Position numbers and translations under genes: made by a program
Shown here: in pieces, positions 1-8,228 of the stretch
Layout: every line of letters begins with the position of its first letter
Position numbering within the stretch: position 1 is the stretch's first letter
NCBI GenBank assembly: GCA_019119815.1
Contig: DWWH01000034.1
Span: forward strand, 51,754 to 115,753
From: Candidatus Eisenbergiella intestinipullorum
Lineage (GTDB): Bacteria > Bacillota > Clostridia > Lachnospirales > Lachnospiraceae
Direction of reading: 5' to 3'
Length of the DNA stretch: 64,000 nucleotides
The notes under the pieces: generated by a model
Seen by the model: the letters and a program-made list of their open reading frames with translations, nothing else
Told to the model about the DNA's origin: nothing
The model's database searches: none

Positions 1-435
1 ACGCTGCTGCGGGCTTACCATATGATCCCGGAAAAGATCCGGGAAGCTTTTGAAGCAGGCGGATTCCGGATCAAAATGACGGAATGGGACGTGGCAGAAG
101 AAGCTTATGCGCCATACGGAGGCTATCGGGGAATCGGAAGGATTAAGGCAGTGACGGACTATGAGAGAAAAATGATTTACGTCAACGACGAATGGCCCAA
201 TGCGATCATTCATGAAATGGGGCATTTTCTGAACGATTTTCTGGGAATGTACAGCTCACGCCCGGAAAACAGGGAGCTTTTTTACCGGGAGGCGGGAAAA
301 CTCAGCCTTTATGCGGGAAGCAATGACCGGGAATATTTTGCGGAGGCCTTCCGGCTGTATGTAACCGAGCCCCAGCTGCTTCGGATAATATCGCCGGAAA
401 GCTTCGCATTGGTGGAGAAGGCGGTGAACCTCTGA
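1..435 (+). CDS. ATLF-like zinc metallopeptidase domain protein (5' truncated by window edge)
   Basis: This is the C-terminal part of a protein resembling the anthrax-toxin lethal-factor-like (ATLF) metallopeptidase domain. The sequence shows a zinc-binding HEMGH motif (H-E-x-x-H) near residues 64-68, counted from the ATG at 22, and a downstream EYFAEAFRLYV helix that would supply the third zinc ligand, a glutamate. The frame stays open from base 1, reading into the ATG at 22 through TLLRAYH, so the gene probably begins outside the window. The substrate is unknown; family members are secreted or surface peptidases or polymorphic toxin domains. The family assignment rests on motif arrangement only. 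Confidence 0.65.
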   Translation, partial: TLLRAYHMIPEKIREAFEAGGFRIKMTEWDVAEEAYAPYGGYRGIGRIKAVTDYERKMIYVNDEWPNAIIHEMGHFLNDFLGMYSSRPENRELFYREAGKLSLYAGSNDREYFAEAFRLYVTEPQLLRIISPESFALVEKAVNL

Positions 436-511
436 CAGAGCGGGGAAACAGGTTCTTTCTCAGACGGTCATTCCGGTTTCGGAGCCTGGCGATGAGGCTC
501 CGGGCATTCGC

Positions 512-565
512 GCCGTTTTGCCCATCTGTGCCGTTTTGCCCATCCGCGCCGTTTTGCTCATCTGC
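512..565. repeat. Three tandem copies of an 18-bp unit
   Basis: Units begin at 512, 530 and 548, each reading GCCGTTTTGC followed by a slightly variable CCATCTGT, CCATCCGC or TCATCTGC. The array lies in the gap between the metallopeptidase-like gene and sbcD. Just before it, at 480-503, is a GC-rich hairpin (CGGAGCC/GGCTCCG) with no T-run. The array is 54 bp, a multiple of three in every frame, but no gene is convincing here. Confidence 0.75.
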
Positions 566-671
566 GCCGTATATCCGGGAGGCGGAACCCCGTCTGAAAA
601 TCTCCCGCTATCCACTGACTTATGATATAATGAAAGGAACAGTGCGGCAAAAACAGGCAGGAGGGAAGGAA

Positions 672-1937
672 ATGAAGCTGTTTCATCTGTCGGATTTACA
701 TATCGGAAAACTGCTGTGCGGCTACAGCCTGAAGGAAAATCAGGAGGCGGTGCTTTCTCAGATTGTGGACTATGCAAAAGAAGAACATCCGGACGCCATC
801 CTGATCTGCGGGGATATTTACGACAAGTCGGCCCCTTCGGGAGAAGCCTATGTGATGTTTGACCGCTTTCTGGAATCGCTGTCGGAAATCCGCCCCCGGA
901 TTCCGGTTCTCATCATCGCGGGCAACCATGATTCTCCGGAGCGGCTGTCCTATGCCTCGGCCTTTCTGGAAAAGCACAGCATTTATCTGTCCGTGTTCCC
1001 GCCCGTCCGGGAGGAGGAATATCTGAAAAAAATCGAACTGACGGACGAATATGGTCCGGTGGATTTTTATCTGCTGCCCTTCCTGAAGCCGGGGTATCTG
1101 CGGCCGCTGCTTCCGGACGGAAGCGTGCTGAGCTATGAGGAAGCGGTCCGTTTCCTGCTTTCCAGAGAAAAAATCGATTCCGGAAGGAGGAACGTGATCC
1201 TGTCCCATCAGTTTTATACGGCCGCTCAGTCCGAGCCGGAAACCTGCGATTCGGAGGTGGCGGTGGCCATGGCCGGCGGACTGGATCGAATCGATGTTTC
1301 CGTGCTGGACGCTTTTGATTATGCGGCGCTGGGGCATCTGCACGGTTCCCAGCGGGTGGGAAGGGAAAGCGCCCGCTACTGCGGCACGCCGTATAAATAT
1401 TCCGTGAGCGAGGAGCGCCATCACAAGTCGGTCACGGTGGTGGAGCTTGGGAAAAAAGGTGAGGAGCCTCGGCTTCGTTTCCTGCCGCTTTCCGGCCTGC
1501 AGGATGTGAGAAGGCTGCGCGGAACGCTGGAGGAGGTGCTGAAGGCGGCGGAGCCTGCCGCCGGGAGGACGGAAGGGGCGTCATCATCCGCTTCCGGGCT
1601 TTCGCCATCCGCACAGGACAGCCTGCCGTCTGCCCCCTCCGGCGTCTGCCATGATTTCGTCAGCGTCACCATTACGGACGAGCAGGAGCCGTACCGGATC
1701 AGAGAGCGGCTGGAGGAGCGCTACGATCATCTGCTGGAGCTTCGGGTCGATAACGCCAGAACCAGAGCGCGCCTGACGGAGGGCGGGAGCGAAACCGATC
1801 CGGCCCCGGAGCCCATGGAAGCCTTCCGGCAGTTTTATGAAACCGTAAACCATACGCCGCTGCCGGAGGAAGGGGAACGGATCATGAAAAGGCTGATCCG
1901 GGAAATTCAGGAGAAAGGGATGGAGGGAACGCTGTGA
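672..1937 (+). CDS. sbcD: Exonuclease SbcCD subunit D (nuclease)
   Basis: This is the calcineurin-like phosphoesterase subunit of the SbcCD (Mre11-Rad50-like) complex, which cleaves DNA hairpins and processes double-strand ends with Mn2+. The protein (421 aa) opens with MKLFHLSDLHIGK and carries the metallophosphoesterase motifs D-x-H (SDLHIG), GDIYD, GNHDS and GHLHG in the expected order. The start at 672 is preceded by an AGGAGGGAAGGA ribosome binding site; the frame is open further upstream through the tandem repeat, but that extension has no homologous character. A low-complexity Ser/Ala/Pro linker occurs around residues 290-325. The stop overlaps the GTG start of sbcC, so the two are translationally coupled. 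Confidence 0.93.
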   Translation: MKLFHLSDLHIGKLLCGYSLKENQEAVLSQIVDYAKEEHPDAILICGDIYDKSAPSGEAYVMFDRFLESLSEIRPRIPVLIIAGNHDSPERLSYASAFLEKHSIYLSVFPPVREEEYLKKIELTDEYGPVDFYLLPFLKPGYLRPLLPDGSVLSYEEAVRFLLSREKIDSGRRNVILSHQFYTAAQSEPETCDSEVAVAMAGGLDRIDVSVLDAFDYAALGHLHGSQRVGRESARYCGTPYKYSVSEERHHKSVTVVELGKKGEEPRLRFLPLSGLQDVRRLRGTLEEVLKAAEPAAGRTEGASSSASGLSPSAQDSLPSAPSGVCHDFVSVTITDEQEPYRIRERLEERYDHLLELRVDNARTRARLTEGGSETDPAPEPMEAFRQFYETVNHTPLPEEGERIMKRLIREIQEKGMEGTL

Positions 1938-4900
1938 AACCGTTACAGATCACCATGTCCGCCTTCGGCTCCTACGCGGGAGAGGTGACGGTGGATTTTG
2001 AAAAAGCAGGACACGGGATTTTTCTGATCACCGGGGACACCGGAGCGGGAAAGACCACCATTTTTGACGCCATCGCCTTTGCCCTGTTCGGGGAAAGCAG
2101 CGGCCGGAAGCGGGACGGAAGCATGATGAGAAGCCAGTACGCGCCGGATGAGAGGGAGACCTTTGTGACGCTCGTTTTTTCCCAGAAGGGGGAGCGCTAT
2201 CAGGTCAGGCGCCGTCCCTCCTATCTGCGTCTGAGCCGGAGAAAAAACAAAAACGGGGAATATACTCCGGTGCAGGTGACGGCCCAGGCCAGCCTGCTTC
2301 TTCCGGACGGGACGGAATATCCGGGAGGCATCCGGGAGGTGAACCAGAAGCTGCAGGAGCTGATCGGCGTGGATTACAGCCAGTTTTCTCAGATCGCCAT
2401 GATCGCGCAGGGGGATTATCTTCGCCTGCTGCATGCCTCCTCCCGGGAGCGGAAGGAGATTTTTTCCAGAATCTTTGATACAGGCATCTACCGTCAGGTA
2501 CAGACGAGGCTGAAGGAGGAAAACGACCGGATGGCCTCCGCACTGGAGGACGGCAGGAAGCTGATCGCCCATGAGCTTGCGGGCGTCCAGATGAGCCCGG
2601 AAGGAGAGGCGAAGTGGCAGGAGCTTCTTGCCCGGCCGGAGACCGGAGCGGAGCAGATCGAAGAGGCGCTTTCCGGCCTTTTGACGGAACAGGAAAAGGC
2701 GCTGGAAGGTATGGCGCGGCAGAAAAAAGAGAAGGAGCAGGCAGAACGCGCGCTGGAGGAAAAGCTGCGGCAGGCGCAGGAAACCGGCCGGCAGTTCACC
2801 CTTCTGGAAAAGGAACGGGAGGCGCTTTCTCTTCTCCTTTCCGGAAAGGAGGAGCAGGAGGAGCTGGAAAAGCGGCTGTCCCTCGCGCAGAAAGCGGAAA
2901 AGGCGGAACCGGCCCGCCAGAATTTCCTCGAAAGAAAAAAGGAACGGGACACGGAACTTTCCCGGCAGAAGGAGAGGAAAGAAGGGCTTTCGCTGCTGCG
3001 GAAAAGGGTTCAGTCCGCCGTCCGGGAGGCGGAGGAAGAGCGGAAGCGGCATGACGCCCGCCTCCCCGGCCTGCAGGAGGAGCTGGTGAAGCTGCAAAAC
3101 GACCTTCCCCTGTTTGAACAGTATAAAAAGGCGCGGGCGGAGCAGGAGGAAGCCGCCGGACAGGAGGCGCAGGCCGGACAGCGTCAGAAGGAGGCGCAGC
3201 AGCGTCTGGAGGGGGTGAAGCAGCGGCTGGAAACGTTGAAGCAGGAACAGGAGAAGCTGGAAACGACGGCCGCAGGCGCCGACGCGCTGAAGCTCCGCCT
3301 GGAGGGCCTGCAGCGTCAGAAGGAGCGGCTGCTTCGCTTGGCGCAGCAGCTTTCGGAATGGAAAAAGACGGTTCAGAAGCGGGAGGAAAAGAAGCGGGAG
3401 GCGGAAGCCGCCCTGCGGGAGCTGTCCCGCAGGGACCGGGCTTATGCAGAGCACAATCAGGCGTTTCTGGCGGCACAGGCCGGTCTGATGGCGGAGAAGC
3501 TGACGGAGGGAAGTCCCTGCCCGGTCTGCGGTTCCACCCATCATCCCGCTCCCGCGGCCCTTGCGGAAAGCACGGTCACACAGGAAGCGGTGGAACGGGC
3601 GAAGAAAGAGCGGGACGGGGCGGAGCAGAAGAGCCGGAAGATCGCCGGAGAGTCCGCGGGGCTGGTGGAGAGCTGCCGCCGCCAGCGGTTTTCCATGGAG
3701 CAGGAGCTTGACGCGCTGATGCGGGAGGAGGCCGGAGCGGCTGAACATTCCGGATTCGCTCCGGAAGGAATATCCAGAACGGACGCGAACCGTGCAGCCA
3801 TTCCGGGAGGCGATGCAGGGACAGAATCCGATGGGGAGGAAGCCTTTGGCGAACGGGTTACTGCCTGGGGCAGGGTCTCTCACGCCGCCTGCGTGGAAAG
3901 CATCCGACAGATTCAGAAGCGTCTGGAGGAGGCGCAGCAGGCCGGAAAGCTTCTGGAACAGAAGAAGCAGGAGCAGGCCCGGGCGGAAGAGAACCGGAAA
4001 AAGGCGGAAGCGCAGAAGGAGGAAGCGGACCGCAGTCTGCTGGAAGCGCGGGAGAAGCTCGCTGCGGCGAAGAGCGCGCTGGAGCAGGTCGGGAAACGCC
4101 TTCCCGGACAGACCGCGGAAGAAGCGAGAAGCGCGCTTTCCCGTCTGAACGAAGAAAAAAAGCGGCTGGAGGAAGGACTTTCGCAGGCGGAGGAGCGTAA
4201 AAACGTTCTGCTTCAGCAGGAAAAAGAGCAGGCAGGCGCCCTGCAGGCGGCGGAAGAAAACATGGAACGGCTGGAGGCGGCTCTGGAAGCGGCGGCCCTT
4301 GCCTGGGAAAACAGCTGGAAGGAGCAGGGGTTTGATACCGGGGAGGCCTGTGTGCAGGCCCGCGCTGCGGGCGCGGATATGGAAGCCTGGAAGAGCGCCC
4401 GGGCCGCCTACGACCAGGAGCTTCTGCACAGCCGGGAGCGGACCGCCCAGCTGGAAAAGCAGCTTGCGGGACAGGAGCGCACCGCGGCTGAGGTTTTGCA
4501 GGCCCTTGCGGACAGCCGCGAGACCTGCAGACAGGAACGGGAAAAGCTGGAAGCGGAGAGCGGACAGCTTACGGCAGTCTGGAGCAGAAACCGGAAAGCG
4601 ATGGAAAATCTGAAGCAGCTGTGGAAGGGACAGGAGGCAAAAGAGCAGGAATACCGGCTGCTGCGCCATTTGTTTCAGACCGCAAACGGCAGGCTCTCCG
4701 GGACGGCCGGGCTGGATTTTCAGACCTGGGTGCAGAGGCAGTATTTTCAGCGGATGATCCAGGCCGCCAACCGCAGGCTGAACGTGATGGCGGACGGGCA
4801 GTTCCTCTTACAGTGCCGCAGCCTGGACGCTCTGGGAAAGCAGGGCGAGGTGGGGCTTGATCTGGATGTGTACAGCATGGTGACGGGAAAGGTCAGAGAC

Positions 4901-5200
4901 GTGAAAACCCTTTCCGGCGGCGAATCCTTCCTCACCGCCCTGGCGATGGCGCTGGGAATGGCGGATGTGATTCAGAGCACGGCAGGCTATGTGCAGATCG
5001 ACGCCATGTTCATCGACGAGGGCTTCGGCTCTCTGGATGAGGAAAGCCGGATGCGCGCCATCCGCATTCTGCAGGAGCTGGCGGGCGGAAAGCGTCTCAT
5101 CGGCATCATTTCCCACGTGCAGGAGCTTAAAGATCAGATCGACCGGAAGCTGATCGTGAAAAAGGATGAAAAGGGAAGCCATGTATATTGGCAGATATGA
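1934..5200 (+). CDS. sbcC: Exonuclease SbcCD subunit C (SMC-like ATPase)
   Basis: This is the Rad50-like ATPase partner of SbcD (1088 aa). The N-terminal half carries Walker A GDTGAGKTT (residues 35-42 region). A long Glu/Arg/Gln-rich coiled coil runs from about residue 190 to 900. It is interrupted by the zinc-hook motif CPVC (C529 and C532). The C-terminal half has the ABC signature LSGGES near 993 and Walker B followed by IDEGFGSLD. Translation starts at GTG 1934, overlapping the sbcD stop by 4 bp. The length is typical of the family. The region around residues 600-650 is less charged and may be a lineage-specific insertion. The complex would act on hairpins and blocked DNA ends in repair. 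Confidence 0.95.
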   Translation: MKPLQITMSAFGSYAGEVTVDFEKAGHGIFLITGDTGAGKTTIFDAIAFALFGESSGRKRDGSMMRSQYAPDERETFVTLVFSQKGERYQVRRRPSYLRLSRRKNKNGEYTPVQVTAQASLLLPDGTEYPGGIREVNQKLQELIGVDYSQFSQIAMIAQGDYLRLLHASSRERKEIFSRIFDTGIYRQVQTRLKEENDRMASALEDGRKLIAHELAGVQMSPEGEAKWQELLARPETGAEQIEEALSGLLTEQEKALEGMARQKKEKEQAERALEEKLRQAQETGRQFTLLEKEREALSLLLSGKEEQEELEKRLSLAQKAEKAEPARQNFLERKKERDTELSRQKERKEGLSLLRKRVQSAVREAEEERKRHDARLPGLQEELVKLQNDLPLFEQYKKARAEQEEAAGQEAQAGQRQKEAQQRLEGVKQRLETLKQEQEKLETTAAGADALKLRLEGLQRQKERLLRLAQQLSEWKKTVQKREEKKREAEAALRELSRRDRAYAEHNQAFLAAQAGLMAEKLTEGSPCPVCGSTHHPAPAALAESTVTQEAVERAKKERDGAEQKSRKIAGESAGLVESCRRQRFSMEQELDALMREEAGAAEHSGFAPEGISRTDANRAAIPGGDAGTESDGEEAFGERVTAWGRVSHAACVESIRQIQKRLEEAQQAGKLLEQKKQEQARAEENRKKAEAQKEEADRSLLEAREKLAAAKSALEQVGKRLPGQTAEEARSALSRLNEEKKRLEEGLSQAEERKNVLLQQEKEQAGALQAAEENMERLEAALEAAALAWENSWKEQGFDTGEACVQARAAGADMEAWKSARAAYDQELLHSRERTAQLEKQLAGQERTAAEVLQALADSRETCRQEREKLEAESGQLTAVWSRNRKAMENLKQLWKGQEAKEQEYRLLRHLFQTANGRLSGTAGLDFQTWVQRQYFQRMIQAANRRLNVMADGQFLLQCRSLDALGKQGEVGLDLDVYSMVTGKVRDVKTLSGGESFLTALAMALGMADVIQSTAGYVQIDAMFIDEGFGSLDEESRMRAIRILQELAGGKRLIGIISHVQELKDQIDRKLIVKKDEKGSHVYWQI

Positions 5201-5670
5201 GGACAGGATTTATTTTTTCATAGTTTAATTCAAAGTTCCCAGTATTGATTGCTTTCAGAGGGAGGAGTTTCGTAAGCGTGTGCTATTTGTGTACTGAGAA
5301 AAGTAAGAATGGATTCGGTTCAAAGTCGCTGGTCCGTCTATTGAGATGGTGCCGAAGCTGATGTTTTCGGTGAGAATTCGAATGCCAAAGAAACGCTGGA
5401 TTTCCCAATTATATTCACATTTGAAAAAAGGTTCTTCATCTTACAAGCGGAGAAAAGTAAAGTAGGAGAACTGATTAAAGGTCTTCTATCGATGGAGGTG
5501 CTGGAAGGTTTGTTATGCAAAATTGACTGCACTGAATTTTGAAAGCGAGCGGAAGATGAGGCTTGTGCACAACTCAGTAACTTGAGTAAAAACAGATGAT
5601 GAATGGATTTTGTCTGCAAGAAGTAATGTATCGATACAATTATTGCTAAAATAATCAAGGAGAAAGTCTT
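5201..5670. other. Gene-poor AT-rich gap with a decayed reading frame
   Basis: This marks the upstream edge of the low-GC island. One frame is open from 5345 to the stop at 5540-5542 (about 65 codons, including the peptide FPIIFTFEKRFFIL) directly after an in-frame TGA, with no start codon or ribosome binding site. I read it as the remnant of a lost gene that I cannot identify. Nothing else is recognisable apart from the palindrome at 5627. Confidence 0.4.
5627..5638. promoter_or_regulatory. Perfect 12-bp palindrome upstream of the 5671 gene
   Basis: TGTATCGATACA lies 32 bp before the ATG at 5671, between a remnant region and an AAGGAGA ribosome binding site. The position and symmetry suit a dimeric repressor site, but no cognate regulator is encoded nearby. 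Confidence 0.3.
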
Positions 5671-7587
5671 ATGAATATTCACGAAAAGAAAGTTGAGTTA
5701 TTCAATAAATTCGCTCCTGAACTGATGGATATAACGAGCAGCGCGATTCGCACTGATTGTTTGACAGATAAGCAGTGGGACAATGTAAAACAGAAATTTG
5801 CATATAATGCTGAAAAAGCGGAAGTTATCGGCTTTTTGGATACATCTGTAACATCATCAGGAAAAAGCGGTTACCTTTTTACTGATGAAAAAGTGTATTA
5901 TTTGGAAACGTTGGAGAAACCCAAAAAGCTTTGGTATGATGAAATTAAATGTGTTAGAGTCACGGACGCGGAAAAAAAGAAAGATTCCAGCCGTATTCTT
6001 CAGATTGAACTAAAAGATGGGAAACAGATTAGTTGGACGAGTACGTTCTTGAATAAGACTCCGCTTTGCGCTCTCTTTAAGGAACTGATTAAAATGGAAT
6101 CTGTTCCTCAAAGCGGTAATGCGTCAGTACATTATGCTAAAAATCAGAAATCGGGCGCAGAAGCTGCCGGATATGGCATTGGCAACTTTGGTAACGTGAA
6201 CAGGATTTACGAGGAAGAAAAATTCCATTCGCGGCAGGGACACGGATTTTCGGCTGAAAGAGCCAACAATTTTTATGACAAAAGCAGAGGACATGATGCC
6301 AAGATAGTGGGTGATGATAATGTTCAAAATGGCGCGGACAGAATTGTTGATGGAATTTACCTGCAGTCCAAATACTGTGCAACAGGGCAGGATTGTATCA
6401 AAGAATGTTTTGAAGACAGCGGTAAGGGCAGATTCAGGTATATGACAGATGGAAAACCAATGCAGATTGAAGTGCCTGCTGATCAGGAAATATACAATGA
6501 AGCTGTCAAGACGATGGGAGAGAAGATAAAAAACGGACAAGTACCTGGTGTGACAGATCCTAAAGAGGCGAAAAATCTCGTTCGGAAAGGACATGTTACA
6601 TACGAACAGGCTAAAAATATTGCCAAAGCAGGTAATGTTGAATCCCTGAAATACGATGCTGCAAATGGAATAGTTTATGCAACATCTGCATTTGGCATCA
6701 CTGCAATTATAACTTTTGCCACATCCGTCTGGGATGGTGAAGATTTTAACGTCTGTTTGAAAAATGCTGCATATGCTGGCCTAAAGGTAGGTGGAACTTC
6801 TTTTATCGTCAGTGTACTTTCCAGTCAACTGTCCAAAGCCGGACTAAATAATATGCTTGTGGGAAATTCCGAGGCGATAGTCAGTCTGATGGGACCTAAG
6901 GCATCCGCTGTGCTGATTAATGCGTTTCGAAGCGGTACAAAACCGATTTATGGTGCTGCTGCGATGAAAAGCGCTGCCAAACTGCTTAGAGGTAATGTGA
7001 TCACTGCAGGGCTTACAGTTGTTGTTCTTTCATCTTTTGATATTGCCAATATCTTCAGAGGGAGAATCTCGGGAAAACAATTGTTGAAAAATCTGGCTAA
7101 CACCACTTCTACTGTGGCAGGAGGCACAGCTGGATGGATAGCTGGAGCAGCAGCAGGCAGTGCGATTCTCCCCGGTTTGGGAACGCTCATTGGTGGGATA
7201 GCCGGTTCACTGGTCTCAGGTAGCGCTGCTGGCAAGTTGACCAGTAAGGTGACAAACGCAATTGTGGAAGATGATGCCGATGAGATGGTTGCTGTTATTC
7301 AGAAGCAATTTGAAACGATCGCTAATGATTATTTGCTTAATCGGAAAGAAGCGGAAAAGTGTGTGGATCGTCTTAGTGAAGGATTGACCGGCAATGTATT
7401 GAAAGATATGTTTGCCAGTGACGACAGAGAATCATTTGCACGTAATCTTATTATTCCGATTGTTGAAAAAATGGTATCCATGCGTGAATTGATCAGACTT
7501 CCAAGTGACAGGCAAATGGTTGACAGTTTAAAGATAATATTAGAGGATATAGCTGATGAAGAGGAGAGCGTAGCAAATCAAAATTAA
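5671..7587 (+). CDS. Unrecognised protein with PH-like N-terminus and glycine-zipper membrane region
   Basis: The function is unknown. The 638-residue protein has three visible parts. Residues about 45-150 look like a bacterial PH/YokE-like domain (alternating beta pattern with SGYLFTDEKVYYLE). A polar middle follows (about 150-320) with a cysteine pair in KYCATGQDC. From about 330 to 540 there are several hydrophobic helices, including a strongly Gly/Ala-rich stretch (TVAGGTAGWIAGAAAGSA, then TLIGGIAGSLVSGSAAG) like a glycine zipper that inserts in membranes. The tail is helical and acidic. The ribosome binding site AAGGAGA is 7 bp before ATG 5671. Base composition is much lower in GC than sbcC. 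It may belong to the neighbouring system or be an independent island gene. Confidence 0.75.
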   Translation: MNIHEKKVELFNKFAPELMDITSSAIRTDCLTDKQWDNVKQKFAYNAEKAEVIGFLDTSVTSSGKSGYLFTDEKVYYLETLEKPKKLWYDEIKCVRVTDAEKKKDSSRILQIELKDGKQISWTSTFLNKTPLCALFKELIKMESVPQSGNASVHYAKNQKSGAEAAGYGIGNFGNVNRIYEEEKFHSRQGHGFSAERANNFYDKSRGHDAKIVGDDNVQNGADRIVDGIYLQSKYCATGQDCIKECFEDSGKGRFRYMTDGKPMQIEVPADQEIYNEAVKTMGEKIKNGQVPGVTDPKEAKNLVRKGHVTYEQAKNIAKAGNVESLKYDAANGIVYATSAFGITAIITFATSVWDGEDFNVCLKNAAYAGLKVGGTSFIVSVLSSQLSKAGLNNMLVGNSEAIVSLMGPKASAVLINAFRSGTKPIYGAAAMKSAAKLLRGNVITAGLTVVVLSSFDIANIFRGRISGKQLLKNLANTTSTVAGGTAGWIAGAAAGSAILPGLGTLIGGIAGSLVSGSAAGKLTSKVTNAIVEDDADEMVAVIQKQFETIANDYLLNRKEAEKCVDRLSEGLTGNVLKDMFASDDRESFARNLIIPIVEKMVSMRELIRLPSDRQMVDSLKIILEDIADEEESVANQN

Positions 7588-7723
7588 GAATCGGAGAAAA
7601 TAGGAATCAGGATAACTATTGTCTTTCTGAAGTGCTATAATCAGGTCATAGGGGTTTTAAAATCTTAATTTGAAAAAAATATTAGCAGCATCGTCTTTAT
7701 ATGGCAGCAAATTAAGGCAGAAA

Positions 7724-7752
7724 TTGACACGAGCAGATAAATACATTACTAT
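7724..7752 (+). promoter_or_regulatory. Candidate sigma-A promoter for the GTPase-HerA operon
   Basis: A consensus -35 TTGACA at 7724-7729 is followed after exactly 17 bp by TACTAT at 7747-7752 (4 of 6 matches to TATAAT). It is the best promoter-like match I found in the gap before the 8229 gene. The predicted transcript would have a leader of roughly 470 nt. Confidence 0.4.
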
Positions 7753-7756
7753 CATT

Positions 7757-7802
7757 AGATAGTTTCTTGTTTGTACAGAATAACTATCTGCGGACATTTT
7801 TT
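7757..7802 (+). terminator. Hairpin with T-run, terminator or attenuator
   Basis: AGATAGTT (7757-7764) pairs with AACTATCT (7782-7789), and a T-run lies at 7797-7802. Because it sits just after the candidate promoter, it could end transcription from the 5671 gene or attenuate the operon downstream. The 8-bp AT-rich stem is weak. Confidence 0.3.
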
Positions 7803-8228
7803 ATGAGCGGCACGCCGTTAAAATTGACCGCAGCCTAAAAATATTCTCATATGGCCGAAAGAGAAATTTTGTGCAAAAAGCTGGCGCAGCAATTTCATGT
7901 CACGGATCAGAGCGTCCAGCATGATATGGAATCGTTGCGCCGCTTTTTTAGGACATGGATTGCGCAGGAAATTCAAGGTATCCCACATGGATTACTTCCA
8001 GAAGAGCGAGTCCTGTAAGCAGGTGCCGTTTATGTACGGCAGCAGGCTGAAGTGAATCAAGTCCGGTATAGCGGGCCGTCCATTGGGACGACGTTGGATT
8101 GCCTGTTAATGAGAAAAGCCTCTCCCGTGATGGAGAACTGAATTATTAGGGGCAATTCGAGAAGAGAATTGAGATGCACCTCAAAAGTCAGGAATCTCAT
8201 AACAAACTGTATGAAGGAGTATCAAAAG

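Larger units (their letters stand above)
7588..8228. other. Intergenic region with gene remnants ahead of the GTPase operon
   Basis: The gap contains a candidate promoter (7724-7752), a hairpin followed by a T-run (7757-7802), and a short open frame at 7851-8018. The 55-codon frame (begins MAEREILCKKLAQQF) has a helix-turn-helix-like flavour, but it has no good ribosome binding site. I treat it as a decayed fragment of an unidentified gene rather than a functional gene. Confidence 0.4.

Noticed and set aside
512..565. The tandem units as a CRISPR array
   Set aside because: Units are directly adjacent, with no spacers, and no cas genes are present.
1943..4669. Long minus-strand open frame across sbcC
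   Set aside because: It is antisense to a gene with complete SbcC motifs; its Leu/Arg-rich composition is what the opposite strand of high-GC coding sequence gives.
7851..8018. Short frame MAEREILCKKLAQQF... as a functional helix-turn-helix gene
   Set aside because: No ribosome binding site, 55 codons only, in decayed surroundings; treated as a remnant.
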